NCBI GenBank assembly: GCA_964445775.1 | Contig: CAYUMH010000044.1 | Span: 1 to 31,712, forward strand | Direction of reading: 5' to 3' | DNA from: Terrimonas sp964445775 | GTDB lineage: Bacteria > Bacteroidota > Bacteroidia > Chitinophagales > Chitinophagaceae | DNA length: 31,712 nucleotides | In this document: positions 19,662-28,727 of the stretch, piece by piece | Layout of the letters: each line of letters opens with the position of its first letter | Position numbering within the stretch: the stretch's first letter is position 1 | The notes under the pieces: generated by a model | Databases searched by the model: none | What the model saw: only the letters and a program-made list of their open reading frames with translations | What the model was told of the DNA's origin: nothing | Program-made: the position numbers and the translations under genes

Positions 19662-21383
19662 ATGAGATCAACAATCAGCTGGATAACCGCTTTTATAATA
19701 ACATCCATTATCATCCTTTCCTGTTCCAAAGACGGGAAAGACTTCCTTGACCCTACAGATACCGGGCGTATCAATGAAGGCGTTACTTTTTCGGATAGTA
19801 TCCGCACAATGGAATTCCTCAATGGTATTTATGTGGGTATAAGGCCACGCTGGATACAAACAGACCTGACCAACTATGGCAGTATGTCCGATTGTACCGA
19901 TGAATCGGAATTAACCTGGAGTGGTACTTCCAACTACCCGGTAGCACATAATAACGGGGTTTTAACACCTACTTATGCCTGGGTGGGCGAGATCTGGCGT
20001 AACTGGTTCAGCATGATCAGGAATGCCAACATCTACCTGAAAAATGTAAATATAGCTCCCTTATCCGCCGGTGTAAAAAGCCGTACAACAGGTGAAGTTA
20101 AGTTCCTGCGGGCTTTTTACTATCACCAGCTGATACGTTTCTTTGGTGGTGTGCCCCTGATTGGTGATACCATCATGACTCCGGATATGATCATCAACAA
20201 ACCGCGCAGCACTTATGCGCAAAGTACTGATTATGTAATAGCCGAACTGAACGAAGCCGCTAACTTATTACCCTTAACACATGAAACAGCTAATTATGGC
20301 CGGGCCACCAAAGGAGCGGCGCTGGCATTGAAAGCCAGGGTATTGTTATATGCTGCCAGTCCTTTACAAAATGGCGGTTATACCGGTGCCGATGGTTTTA
20401 ATACAAGTTCGGCACAACAAAAAGAACTGGTGTCTTATCCTGAAGCCGATGCCAACCGTTGGAATATTGCAGCCCAGGCATACCGCGATGTGATCGCTTT
20501 AAACCAGTACAGCCTGTATGAAGACAATACCACGGCCCTTGGTTATGGTTTTTATAAAGTATTCCACCTGCGGGTGAATTCGGAAGCGATCTTCCAGTTA
20601 ATGCAGGGCCCCAACAATATGCTGGAAAGTATTTTAATGCCTCCTTCCAGGGGTGGTTCCAGCGGCAGCTGGCCAAGCCAGAATATTGTAGACGCTTTCC
20701 CCATGAAAGATGGTGTACCTATTGCACAGTCAGCATCATATGATCCTGCAAAGCCTTACGAAAATCGTGATCCCAGGTTTTATAATTCTATCATCTATAA
20801 TGGCGCCATGTTCCGTCAGCGTACAACCGTAACGCCCGGTCCGGTATACACTTATCAGTCTGCACCAACCGATGGTATGGGTATCAGTACCAGGACAGGT
20901 TATTACACACGCAAAATGTTGAACAACGAATCAACCGGTAATACCGACAGGTGTATTATGGAGATACGGTATGCCGAAATTTTATTGAGCCTGGCCGAAG
21001 CCGTGAATGAGGCCAGCGGCCCGACAGCAGAAGTATATGATGCCATTGCTAAAATAAGAAAACGTGCAGGCCTGGTGCCTTTTGAATTACCTGCAGGCTT
21101 AAATAAAGACCAGATGCGGGAATATATCAGGAATGAGAGAAGGGTAGAGCTGGCATTTGAGAACCACCGTTATTTTGATACAAGGCGTTGGAAAATTGCA
21201 CATAACAGCGATATCCAGACCCTGCGTGCCATTCGCTGGACACAAACAGCGCCTAACACCTATACTAGGGCAGATATTATTGCCGAAATAAGGGTATTTC
21301 AACATCCGGGCTATTATTACTTTCCTATACCACAGGCTGAAATAGGGCGACAGCCACAGTTTATCCAGAATCCGGGTTATTAA
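19662..21383 (+). CDS. susD: SusD/RagB-type glycan-binding lipoprotein (pair 2)
   Basis: A 573-residue SusD-family lipoprotein starting 11 bp after susC2, so the two are translationally close. Lipobox IILSC with Cys21, then SKDGKDFLDPTDTGR, the usual start of mature SusD proteins. Family motifs include VKFLRAFYYHQLIRFFGGVPL, RATKGAALALKARVLLYAASP, VDAFPMKDG, RYAEILLSLAEAVNEA, IRKRAGLVPFELP and RNERRVELAFENHRYFDTRRW. It should sit on the cell surface capping SusC2 and bind the substrate glycan. The GH88 gene follows after 47 bp, linking this pair to the enzymes. Confidence 0.95.
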   Translation: MRSTISWITAFIITSIIILSCSKDGKDFLDPTDTGRINEGVTFSDSIRTMEFLNGIYVGIRPRWIQTDLTNYGSMSDCTDESELTWSGTSNYPVAHNNGVLTPTYAWVGEIWRNWFSMIRNANIYLKNVNIAPLSAGVKSRTTGEVKFLRAFYYHQLIRFFGGVPLIGDTIMTPDMIINKPRSTYAQSTDYVIAELNEAANLLPLTHETANYGRATKGAALALKARVLLYAASPLQNGGYTGADGFNTSSAQQKELVSYPEADANRWNIAAQAYRDVIALNQYSLYEDNTTALGYGFYKVFHLRVNSEAIFQLMQGPNNMLESILMPPSRGGSSGSWPSQNIVDAFPMKDGVPIAQSASYDPAKPYENRDPRFYNSIIYNGAMFRQRTTVTPGPVYTYQSAPTDGMGISTRTGYYTRKMLNNESTGNTDRCIMEIRYAEILLSLAEAVNEASGPTAEVYDAIAKIRKRAGLVPFELPAGLNKDQMREYIRNERRVELAFENHRYFDTRRWKIAHNSDIQTLRAIRWTQTAPNTYTRADIIAEIRVFQHPGYYYFPIPQAEIGRQPQFIQNPGY

Positions 21384-21430
21384 TTAGTATTTTTAACCAG
21401 GTAAAATTTTCAAATAATATTTAATCGATA

Positions 21431-22672
21431 ATGACGCAATCCGTAAACAAACAACGACTCTATTTTAAACAAGCTACAGGCATTATTTTATATTTCAGTT
21501 TTATCTTGCTGGCAAATAATCTTTTTGCACAAACCAGCCAGGATAAAAAACAACAGATGGAAAACATTATCCGGCAAAACTTCCAGTTTGCGGATACGCA
21601 GTACCGGTATATGATGGGCCAGATCCCGGCAGATAAAATGCCGCAATCCTACAATGAAAAAACAAAAAAGATTGATGTAAGGGATATCAAATGGTGGTGT
21701 ACAGGTTTCTACCCCGGCACCTTATGGTATATTTATGAACAAACCGGCAACCCGGTAATAAAACAGGAGGCGGAAAGATCACTGGCTGTGATTGAACCCA
21801 ACCAGACCTATACCGGTAACCATGACCTGGGATTTATGATGTATTGCAGCTTCGGCAATGCCTATAGGTTAACAAAGGAAGAAAAATATAAGGAAGTAAT
21901 CTTTCGTTCAGCGCAATCCCTCGCAACCCGTTACCGGCCTGCTATTAAATCCATTCAATCTTGGAACAAAAACGATTATTTTAACTGCCCGGTTATTATT
22001 GATAATATGATGAACCTGGAAATGCTGAACTGGGTAAGTGATAATGGCGGTGAAGCAAAATATAAAAACATCGCTATTGAACATGCCAATACTACGCAGA
22101 AAAACCAGTTTATGAAGGATTACAGTTCCTACCATGTAGTGGACTATAACCTGGAAACAGGTAAGGTATTACGTAAAGCTACCTGGCAGGGTGCGGCTAA
22201 TAATTCTCCCTGGGCCAGGGGACAGGGCTGGGCTTTATATGGCTACACCATGATGTACAGGTTCACCAAAAATAAAAGTTACTTAAAACAGGCACAGGGT
22301 ATTGCAAACTTCATCCTCACTCATCCGAACCTGCCGGCAGATAAAGTGCCTTACTGGGATTTTGAAGCGCCTTTAATGCCTCTGGCAAAAAGAGATGCTT
22401 CGGCTGCTGCCCTGATCGCTTCTGCTTTACTGGAATTAGGTCAATATACTACCGTTGCAAAAGAAAAAAACAACTATATAAGCAACGCAGAGCAAATGCT
22501 TGTTTCTTTAGCCGGTGATAAATACAGGACCAAAGCAGGCGAAAATGGCGGCTTTATTTTGAAGCACAGTACAGGCGCTTATCCTCTAAACTCGGAAATA
22601 GATGTACCCCTGATCTATGCCGATTATTATTTTTTGGAAGCATTAAAAAGGTATAAGGACTGGTATTTGTAA
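21431..22672 (+). CDS. GH88 unsaturated glucuronyl hydrolase
   Basis: A 413-residue enzyme with a signal peptide (about 1-34, ending NNLFAQ), probably periplasmic. It fits GH88: WWCTGFYPGTLWYIYE (88-103), HDLGFMMY with D132, IIDNMMNLEMLNW with D191, and WARGQGWALYGY from 261. By comparison with characterised family members, D132 and D191 are the likely catalytic pair. GH88 enzymes hydrate the 4,5-double bond of an unsaturated uronic acid at the non-reducing end, which then falls off. That sugar is made by polysaccharide lyases, yet no lyase is in this window. GH105 is the main alternative family, but the HDLGF and IIDNMMNL motifs favour GH88. It is 39 bp upstream of the fucosidase gene. Confidence 0.88.
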   Translation: MTQSVNKQRLYFKQATGIILYFSFILLANNLFAQTSQDKKQQMENIIRQNFQFADTQYRYMMGQIPADKMPQSYNEKTKKIDVRDIKWWCTGFYPGTLWYIYEQTGNPVIKQEAERSLAVIEPNQTYTGNHDLGFMMYCSFGNAYRLTKEEKYKEVIFRSAQSLATRYRPAIKSIQSWNKNDYFNCPVIIDNMMNLEMLNWVSDNGGEAKYKNIAIEHANTTQKNQFMKDYSSYHVVDYNLETGKVLRKATWQGAANNSPWARGQGWALYGYTMMYRFTKNKSYLKQAQGIANFILTHPNLPADKVPYWDFEAPLMPLAKRDASAAALIASALLELGQYTTVAKEKNNYISNAEQMLVSLAGDKYRTKAGENGGFILKHSTGAYPLNSEIDVPLIYADYYFLEALKRYKDWYL

Positions 22673-22711
22673 AAATTAACCTTAACGGTAAAAAACTTAC
22701 TTCAAAAAAAA

Positions 22712-24154
22712 ATGATAAAAAAAATCAGCGGTCTTGTTGTCAGCACTATCATATTCATGATGGCGATGGTAACCCCATCATCAGCACAGCAAAAGCCTAA
22801 AGAAAAAATTGAATTACAGCATGGAGCCCATCGCATAGGCAAGCGTACCGATGCTGATATGCAAACCTGGCGTACCTATGGCCTGGGCCAGTTCATTCAC
22901 TGGGGTGCCTACTCCCTTTTAGGAGGCAAGTATAATGGCGAGTATTACAATGGTGCTGCCGAGTGGATCAGGGTTTGGAATAAAGTACCCAATACGGTAT
23001 ATGATAACCTGTATAAACAATTTAACCCGCAACAATACAATCCCACACAATGGGCTGCAATGGCTAAACAAATGGGGGTAAAATACCTTACGTTTACCAC
23101 CAAGCACCATGATGGTTTTTGTTTGTGGCCCAGCAAAACCACCTCGTACACTATTGCCGGCACACCCTATAAAAAGGATATTATTAAGCCCTTGGTAGAG
23201 GCTTACACAAAAGCAGGCATTGATGTGTACCTGTATTTTTCCGTAATGGACTGGAGTCATCCCGATTGGCGGTATGATTTAAAAACCAAAGAAGATACTA
23301 TTGCATTTGATCGCTTTAAGAAATTTACCAAGGACCAGCTTACAGAACTGCTTACACTATATCCCGAAACAAAAGGGCTTTGGTTTGACGGTACCTGGGA
23401 TAACAGCTGGAAAAAAAGTGGCGCTTTTACAGATTCATTAGAACAATATTTAAAAGCATTGAGGCCCGGATTGATCATCGGCAGCCGCCTGCGGGCCGAT
23501 GAACTCGGCAACAGGCACAACGATGCCAATGGTATACTGATGGGCGATTATGAACAGGGGTGGGAAAGAAAAATCCCTAAAACCTATGCCGATGTTCATG
23601 GTAATGATTGGGATTGTGTAATGACCATACCCGAAAACGGTTGGGGTTACCAGGAAAAATGGCTGGGGCACTGGAAAACCTCTAACGAGTTAATTGAAAT
23701 GCTGGCACAGTGCGTTTCGCTGGGAGGAAACCTGGTTGTTAACTTCGGACCAAAAGGTGATGGCAGTTTCCGGCCTGAAGAAATGACCGCGGCCAAAGAT
23801 ATCGGCGCATGGATGAAAGTAAACAGCAATGCCATTTATAACTGCGAACATGCGGGCTGGGAAAAACAGGATTGGGGTTATTATACTAAAAGAACAGGCG
23901 AAAATAAGTATTACATGATCGTATTCAATGTACCCGTTTCCGGGAGCCTGAAAGTACAACCTCCCCGCAACTGGACGGTTACAAAAGCCAGGTTGCTGGG
24001 TGATGCTTCAAAAAATATCTCGCTGGAAAAAATAGACTATGGCGGCTCATTTATACATTTGCCCAAGGGGTTCAGTACCGGTAAACCTTTTGTAATTGAA
24101 CTGGAAGCCGAAAAAACAACGGGAACAGGCAATGAACAAAAAGCTAAAACCTGA
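22712..24154 (+). CDS. GH29 alpha-L-fucosidase
   Basis: A 480-residue protein with a signal peptide (about 1-26, PSSAQ), probably periplasmic. GH29 motifs run in order: YGLGQFIHWGAYS (56-68), KYLTFTTKHHDGFCLW (124-139), YLYFSVMDWSHPDW (173-186) and KGLWFDGTWD, where D226 is the expected nucleophile. GDYEQGWERK follows further on and GGNLVVNFGPKGDG closes the barrel. A short C-terminal beta domain completes the usual length. The reaction is release of terminal alpha-L-fucose with retention; linkage preference cannot be read. It lies 39 bp after the GH88 gene and so is probably co-transcribed; the next gene is 189 bp away. Confidence 0.92.
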   Translation: MIKKISGLVVSTIIFMMAMVTPSSAQQKPKEKIELQHGAHRIGKRTDADMQTWRTYGLGQFIHWGAYSLLGGKYNGEYYNGAAEWIRVWNKVPNTVYDNLYKQFNPQQYNPTQWAAMAKQMGVKYLTFTTKHHDGFCLWPSKTTSYTIAGTPYKKDIIKPLVEAYTKAGIDVYLYFSVMDWSHPDWRYDLKTKEDTIAFDRFKKFTKDQLTELLTLYPETKGLWFDGTWDNSWKKSGAFTDSLEQYLKALRPGLIIGSRLRADELGNRHNDANGILMGDYEQGWERKIPKTYADVHGNDWDCVMTIPENGWGYQEKWLGHWKTSNELIEMLAQCVSLGGNLVVNFGPKGDGSFRPEEMTAAKDIGAWMKVNSNAIYNCEHAGWEKQDWGYYTKRTGENKYYMIVFNVPVSGSLKVQPPRNWTVTKARLLGDASKNISLEKIDYGGSFIHLPKGFSTGKPFVIELEAEKTTGTGNEQKAKT

Positions 24155-24201
24155 TTTTAATAAAACAAAAAATATCGACCATAGGGATATGGTATTTCAG
24201 A

Positions 24202-24230
24202 AAAGTAGCTATTTTAACAATGGCTACTTT
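24202..24230 (+). other. Hairpin in the GH29-GH20 spacer
   Basis: A perfect 8-bp inverted repeat (24202-24209 with 24223-24230, 13-base loop) is followed by ATTGATG rather than a T run. A second, smaller hairpin (24255-24261 with 24268-24274, 6-base loop) lies 25 bases on. Together they fill the 189-bp gap. They may slow decay of the upstream mRNA or separate expression of the GH20 gene; they are not standard terminators. Confidence 0.3.
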
Positions 24231-24343
24231 ATTGATGTATACCACTAATGCATAAACAATGTTTGGGCATTGTTACTGTTACCTGCACAAAACCAATAAC
24301 TGCCATACCGGTAATTGAATTGATTTCAGCATAATTTTTAATA

Positions 24344-25900
24344 ATGAGCACCCGTATTTACATTTTTTTGCTGGCGATAACTGTATTGGTTTTACAGGTA
24401 CAGTTAAAAGCACAGTCACAATGCCCGATAATTCCCCGGCCATCAAAAGCTGTTGAAACCGGGGCTGTATTTACATTAAATAAAAATACAGTGATCGATA
24501 TTTCTGATGATGCGCTGTTGCCGGTTGCCGGGTATTTTCAACGAGAATTATTAGAACACAGTAAAATTCCAGTAAGTCTTCAAAATAAAAAAAACACCCC
24601 AGTTATCCGGTTAGTTATTGCAAAGAAAAAAAGTAATGAAGAGGCATACAATATTCAAATGGGTAAAGAGGTCATAATTGTTACCGGAGAAAGCAGGAGC
24701 GCAGTTTTTAACGGTATTATATCCTTGTTACAAATCATTACACAAAGCAAATCAACCGGCGATAATATATTGCTGAACTGCTGGAATATTGAAGATACGC
24801 CCTTATATAACTGGCGGGGATTGATGTTGGACGAATCACGCCATTTTTTTGGAATAGAAAAAGTTAAGTCTATTCTTAACTGGATGGCTTTTTATAAATT
24901 AAATCGTTTTCACTGGCATCTTACAGATGAACCGGCCTGGCGTATTGAAATAAAAAACTACCCAAACCTGGCGCTGGTGGGTGGTATAGGAAGTTACACC
25001 AACCCTAATGTGCCGGCACAGTTTTATACACAACAACAAATTGCCGAGGTTATAAGTTATGCAGCCGAAAGAAATATAACCGTTATCCCGGAAATTGATA
25101 TGCCGGGTCATGCCACAGCGGCTAACAGGGCTTATCCCCAATATAGCGGCGGCGGAAGCCTGCAACACCCGGAGTTTACTTTTCACCCGGGTAAGGATGA
25201 AACCTACCAATACCTTACGAATATATTGCGGGAGGTAAATGCATTATTTCCATCGGGTATGATACACCTGGGCGGTGACGAGGTAAGCTTTGGCAATGAT
25301 AAATGGATGGCGGATAAGCAGGTGCAGGAATTAATGAAAAAACAACAACTGAAAACCGTTACCGAAGTTGAACAATATTTTATGCAACGCATGGCCGATT
25401 CGTTATACGGCATGAATGCAAAATTGCTGGCCTGGGACGAAGTGGCTAATATGAGTTTCCCTACCAACAAGACCATTGTATACTGGTGGCGTCATGATAA
25501 ACCGGGGCAGTTATTAACCGCATTAAATAAAGGGTACTCAACGGTAATTTGCCCACGCCTCCCTTTTTATTTTGATTTTGTACAGGATAGTACACATACT
25601 GTTGGCCGTAAATGGAATAAGCTGTATAACTCATTACAAAATGTATATGATTACAATGTGGGGCTTATTGCCGGAGTAACAGAAAAAAACAAAAAACAAA
25701 TCCTGGGTATACAGGCCAATATCTGGACAGAAACCATGACGAACAATTACCAGTTAGACTATATGCTTTACCCGAGAATAGCGGCTTTGGCCGAAACAGC
25801 CTGGAGCGAAAACAAAAATTTTACAGATTTTAAAAACAGGGTGCAAAAAAACTTTGGTTTATACAAAGCCGCCGGTATTAATTTTTATAAACCATTTTAA
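24344..25900 (+). CDS. GH20 beta-N-acetylhexosaminidase
   Basis: A 518-residue protein with a signal peptide (about 1-24, LKAQ). An N-terminal GH20b-like alpha/beta domain (about 28-150) precedes the catalytic barrel, which begins YNWRGLMLDESRHFFG (155-170). Then come RFHWHLTDEPAWRIEI (188-203), PEIDMPGHATAANRAYP (249-265) and HLGGDEVSFGNDKW, where D312 and E313 form the catalytic pair of substrate-assisted catalysis. It removes terminal beta-linked GlcNAc or GalNAc, most likely in the periplasm. Cys27 is not in a good lipobox. The gene is 189 bp after the fucosidase and 137 bp before the DUF2264 pair; that last gap shows nothing recognisable. Confidence 0.94.
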   Translation: MSTRIYIFLLAITVLVLQVQLKAQSQCPIIPRPSKAVETGAVFTLNKNTVIDISDDALLPVAGYFQRELLEHSKIPVSLQNKKNTPVIRLVIAKKKSNEEAYNIQMGKEVIIVTGESRSAVFNGIISLLQIITQSKSTGDNILLNCWNIEDTPLYNWRGLMLDESRHFFGIEKVKSILNWMAFYKLNRFHWHLTDEPAWRIEIKNYPNLALVGGIGSYTNPNVPAQFYTQQQIAEVISYAAERNITVIPEIDMPGHATAANRAYPQYSGGGSLQHPEFTFHPGKDETYQYLTNILREVNALFPSGMIHLGGDEVSFGNDKWMADKQVQELMKKQQLKTVTEVEQYFMQRMADSLYGMNAKLLAWDEVANMSFPTNKTIVYWWRHDKPGQLLTALNKGYSTVICPRLPFYFDFVQDSTHTVGRKWNKLYNSLQNVYDYNVGLIAGVTEKNKKQILGIQANIWTETMTNNYQLDYMLYPRIAALAETAWSENKNFTDFKNRVQKNFGLYKAAGINFYKPF

Positions 25901-26037
25901 TGAATGGTATAAGGATTGTAAGGGGTCTGGGAAAATTCTGGGGAGAGGGGCTTACAAACCGTAAAGGAAAAAATATTAGAAAAGCTGCCGTTGTTAATTA
26001 AAGTAAAAATTAGCTGACACAGGCACAAAAACGAATT

Positions 26038-27306
26038 ATGGAAAGAAGAAACTTTTTACGCTGGTCATCGCTGTTTACGCTGGTTGGCTTGACGCCACTG
26101 ACTAAAACTTTCGGAACTAATACAGCTATTAACCAGGAATCCGGGAATACGAAAAAAAATGACCGTGCTTACTGGGTAGGCCTGCTGGATAAAATGGCTT
26201 CGCCTTTGCTGGCTAATATGAGCCAGGGTTTATTGCGTAAAAATATGGTGGTGGAATATAGTGCTACCTGGGACGGACGTAATAAGCAGGTAGCCTATAT
26301 GGAGGCCTTTGGAAGGCTGATCGGGGGTATTGCTCCTTTCCTGGCGCTGCCGCAAACGGATGATGCAGAAGGGAAAATAAGACAGCGCTTATTGTTGCAG
26401 GCACAACAGAGCCTGGCACATGCGGTTGATCCGCAAAGCGCCGATTATCTTTTTTGGGGCGAAGGTAAAACTGCACAGCCCCTCGTAGATGCAGCTCATA
26501 TAGCACAGGGATTATTGTACGCTCCTGAAGTATTGTGGAAGCCCCTAAGTGAAAAAACAAAGCAACAGTTTATTCATGAGTTTAAAACCATACGCCGCAT
26601 AAAACCTTTTAAAAGTAACTGGTTATTATTTGCAGCAATAATAGAAAGCTTCTTGCTGAGTATTGGCCAGGAACCGGATGCGGAAAGAATTGATACCGCT
26701 ATTGACCAGGTTACAAAATGGTATGTGGGCGATGGCTGGTACAGCGATGGCGATAAGTTTCATTTTGATAACTACAACGGGTTTGTGATACATCCCATGC
26801 TGGTAGATGTGCTTAAGGTAAATGTGGCTCATGGCCGCCGTAAAAAAGAGGAATATGATATTGCCTGTAAACGTATGCAACGTTATGCTTCCTTCCAGGA
26901 AAGGTATATTTCGCCTGAAGGTACTTACCCGGTATTCGGACGTTCCTCTACCTACCGCGTAGGCGCATTTCAACCCCTGTCCAAACTGGCGCTGGAAAAT
27001 ACTTTGCCAAAAGAAATTACACCTGCGCAGGTACGTTGTGCGCTTACCAAAGTAATGAAAAGGATGTTTATTTCCGATACATTTACTAAAGAGGGGTGGT
27101 TAACGATGGGTTTGGTAGGTAATAAACAATCGGACCTGGCTGATTACTATTCCAATACAGGTAGTATGTATGTTACTTCGTTGGTGTTTTTGGCATTGGG
27201 CTTGCCCGAATCTAATGAGTTCTGGTCGGCGCCGTTTGCTGAATGGACACAGTTAAAAGCATGGTCGGGTAAACCTTTTCCTAAAGATTATGCGGTAAAT
27301 TATTAA
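26038..27306 (+). CDS. DUF2264 protein with Tat signal (copy A)
   Basis: A 422-residue protein of the DUF2264 family (PF10022). It opens MERRNFLRWSSLFTLVG: a twin-arginine motif (R3-R4, then NFLR) followed by a moderate hydrophobic stretch, so export by the Tat pathway in folded form is likely. The mature part is rich in helices, as in an alpha/alpha barrel, with conserved-looking WYVGDGWYSDGDKFHFDNYN (228-247), YISPEGTYPVFGRSSTYR and a YSNTGSMY segment. DUF2264 proteins occur in PULs, and I recall overlap with the CAZy beta-glucuronidase family GH154; that link needs checking. Acidic residues in the GDGWYSDG and FDNYN motifs are candidates for catalysis. A role as exo-acting uronidase in this locus is inference. 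Copy B starts 17 bp downstream. Confidence 0.85.
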   Translation: MERRNFLRWSSLFTLVGLTPLTKTFGTNTAINQESGNTKKNDRAYWVGLLDKMASPLLANMSQGLLRKNMVVEYSATWDGRNKQVAYMEAFGRLIGGIAPFLALPQTDDAEGKIRQRLLLQAQQSLAHAVDPQSADYLFWGEGKTAQPLVDAAHIAQGLLYAPEVLWKPLSEKTKQQFIHEFKTIRRIKPFKSNWLLFAAIIESFLLSIGQEPDAERIDTAIDQVTKWYVGDGWYSDGDKFHFDNYNGFVIHPMLVDVLKVNVAHGRRKKEEYDIACKRMQRYASFQERYISPEGTYPVFGRSSTYRVGAFQPLSKLALENTLPKEITPAQVRCALTKVMKRMFISDTFTKEGWLTMGLVGNKQSDLADYYSNTGSMYVTSLVFLALGLPESNEFWSAPFAEWTQLKAWSGKPFPKDYAVNY

Positions 27307-27323
27307 ACCGCTTTAAACAGTGT

Positions 27324-28583
27324 ATGATGCAAAGAAGAAATTTTTTAAAACTATCGTCGATATTGGGTTTACTGGGCATTACCGGTAATGCTGTGGCAAC
27401 TGATGAACATAATGATTTTAAAAAGAAAAAAGCGGACAGGGAGTATTGGGTTGAGTTGCTTGATAAAATGGCAACACCGGTACTGGCCAATATGAGCAGG
27501 GGCGAACTGCGTAAAAACATGCCGGTGGAAGTAGGCAAAGGCTGGTACGAAAAATCAACAAAGGAAGTGGCTTATATGGAGGCATTCGGACGTTTAATTG
27601 CAGGCATGGCCCCCTGGTTTGAATTGCCCGATGATGGCTCCCGTGAATCACAGATACGCAAACGCCTTCGGTTACAGGCGCAACAAAGCCTGGTACATGC
27701 GGTTGATCCTGCCAGTCCCGATTATTTATACTGGGGTACACCAACCAGCAGGCAGCCTTTGGTAGATGCGGCCTATATAGCCCAGGCATTATTATATGCG
27801 CCCAAAAGTTTATGGCAGGACCTGGATGCTGCCACCAAAGAAAGGATCATTAATGAGTTCACTAAAATAAGGGCCTTAAAACCCAATCAGAGTAACTGGT
27901 TGTTGTTTGCGGCCATGATAGAAACTTTTTTATTAAAAGTGGACAAGCCCTTTGATGCGTTCAGGATAGATGATGCGGTTGATAAACTGAAAGGCTGGTA
28001 TGCCGGCGACGGCTGGTATAAGGACGGTGCCAATTTTGGCTTTGATCATTACAATGCCTATGTGATGCACCCGATGATGACAGATGTGTTAAAGCATAAT
28101 GTAGAAAAGGGCCGGCGTAGCAAAGAAGAATATGAACAGGCTTATAAACGCATGCAACGTTACAGTACTTACCTGGAACGTTATATTTCGCCGGAAGGTA
28201 CTTACCTGGTAGTAGGCCGCTCCTCCACTTATCGTATGGCTGCTTTTCAGCCCCTGGTAAAAGTGGTATTGGAAAATAAATTGCCTGCTTCGCTTACCAA
28301 CGGACAGGTAAGGTCTGCCTTAACGGCTGTAATGAAAAACATGTTCATCCCGTCAACTTTTACAAAAGAAGGCTGGCTTACATTAGGTCTTGTAGGTAAT
28401 CAGCAGCTTGGTATTGCGGATACCTATTCCAATACAGGCAGTATGTATATCACGTCTACGGTGTTTTTAGCACTGGGACTGCCGGCTAATGATCCTTTCT
28501 GGACAGCACCTGCTGACGAATGGACACAGAAGAAAGCCTGGTCGGGTAAACCTTTTGCTAAGGACTATGCGGTGAATTACTAA
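27324..28583 (+). CDS. DUF2264 protein with Tat signal (copy B)
   Basis: A 419-residue paralogue of the preceding protein, clearly similar along its whole length and ending in the same KAWSGKPF-KDYAVNY tail, so the pair arose by tandem duplication. The N-terminus MMQRRNFLKLSSILGLLG holds a canonical Tat motif (RRNFLK, arginines 4-5). Matching segments are WYAGDGWYKDGANFGFDHYN, YISPEGTYLVVGRSSTYR and YSNTGSMY. Differences between copies, such as FHFDNYN versus FGFDHYN, suggest divergence in substrate or linkage rather than simple dosage. Two ATG codons (27324, 27327) are possible starts. It is the last gene of the PUL; a heptamer array begins 5 bases after its stop. The product is probably a periplasmic glycosidase, but function is unproven. 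Confidence 0.85.
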   Translation: MMQRRNFLKLSSILGLLGITGNAVATDEHNDFKKKKADREYWVELLDKMATPVLANMSRGELRKNMPVEVGKGWYEKSTKEVAYMEAFGRLIAGMAPWFELPDDGSRESQIRKRLRLQAQQSLVHAVDPASPDYLYWGTPTSRQPLVDAAYIAQALLYAPKSLWQDLDAATKERIINEFTKIRALKPNQSNWLLFAAMIETFLLKVDKPFDAFRIDDAVDKLKGWYAGDGWYKDGANFGFDHYNAYVMHPMMTDVLKHNVEKGRRSKEEYEQAYKRMQRYSTYLERYISPEGTYLVVGRSSTYRMAAFQPLVKVVLENKLPASLTNGQVRSALTAVMKNMFIPSTFTKEGWLTLGLVGNQQLGIADTYSNTGSMYITSTVFLALGLPANDPFWTAPADEWTQKKAWSGKPFAKDYAVNY

Positions 28584-28588
28584 TTATT

Positions 28589-28658
28589 GAGTTATGAATT
28601 ATGAGTTGGGAATTATGAGTTATTAATTATGAGTTATGAATTAGGAATTATGAATTAG
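28589..28658 (+). repeat. Heptamer tandem array, left arm (10 units)
   Basis: Ten uninterrupted 7-base units with consensus GARTTAT (units such as GAGTTAT, GAATTAT, GAATTAG) fill exactly 70 bases. Degenerate units, one base out of phase, extend leftward over the stop codon of the DUF2264 copy B gene (TAATTAT at 28581-28587). The right arm at 28728-28783 is the same kind of array in reverse orientation. Confidence 0.9.
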
Positions 28659-28727
28659 AAAATTGTTTCAAGGTGAAAACTTATACATCAGGCAATATCT
28701 CTTTCCAATGTTTAAAACATTCACCCA

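Noticed and set aside
24202..24274. Rho-independent terminator after the fucosidase gene
   Set aside because: Neither hairpin is followed by a T run.
25901..26037. Possible promoter or small gene in the GH20-DUF2264 gap
   Set aside because: No TAnnTTTG box, hairpin with T run, or plausible short frame was seen in these 137 bases.
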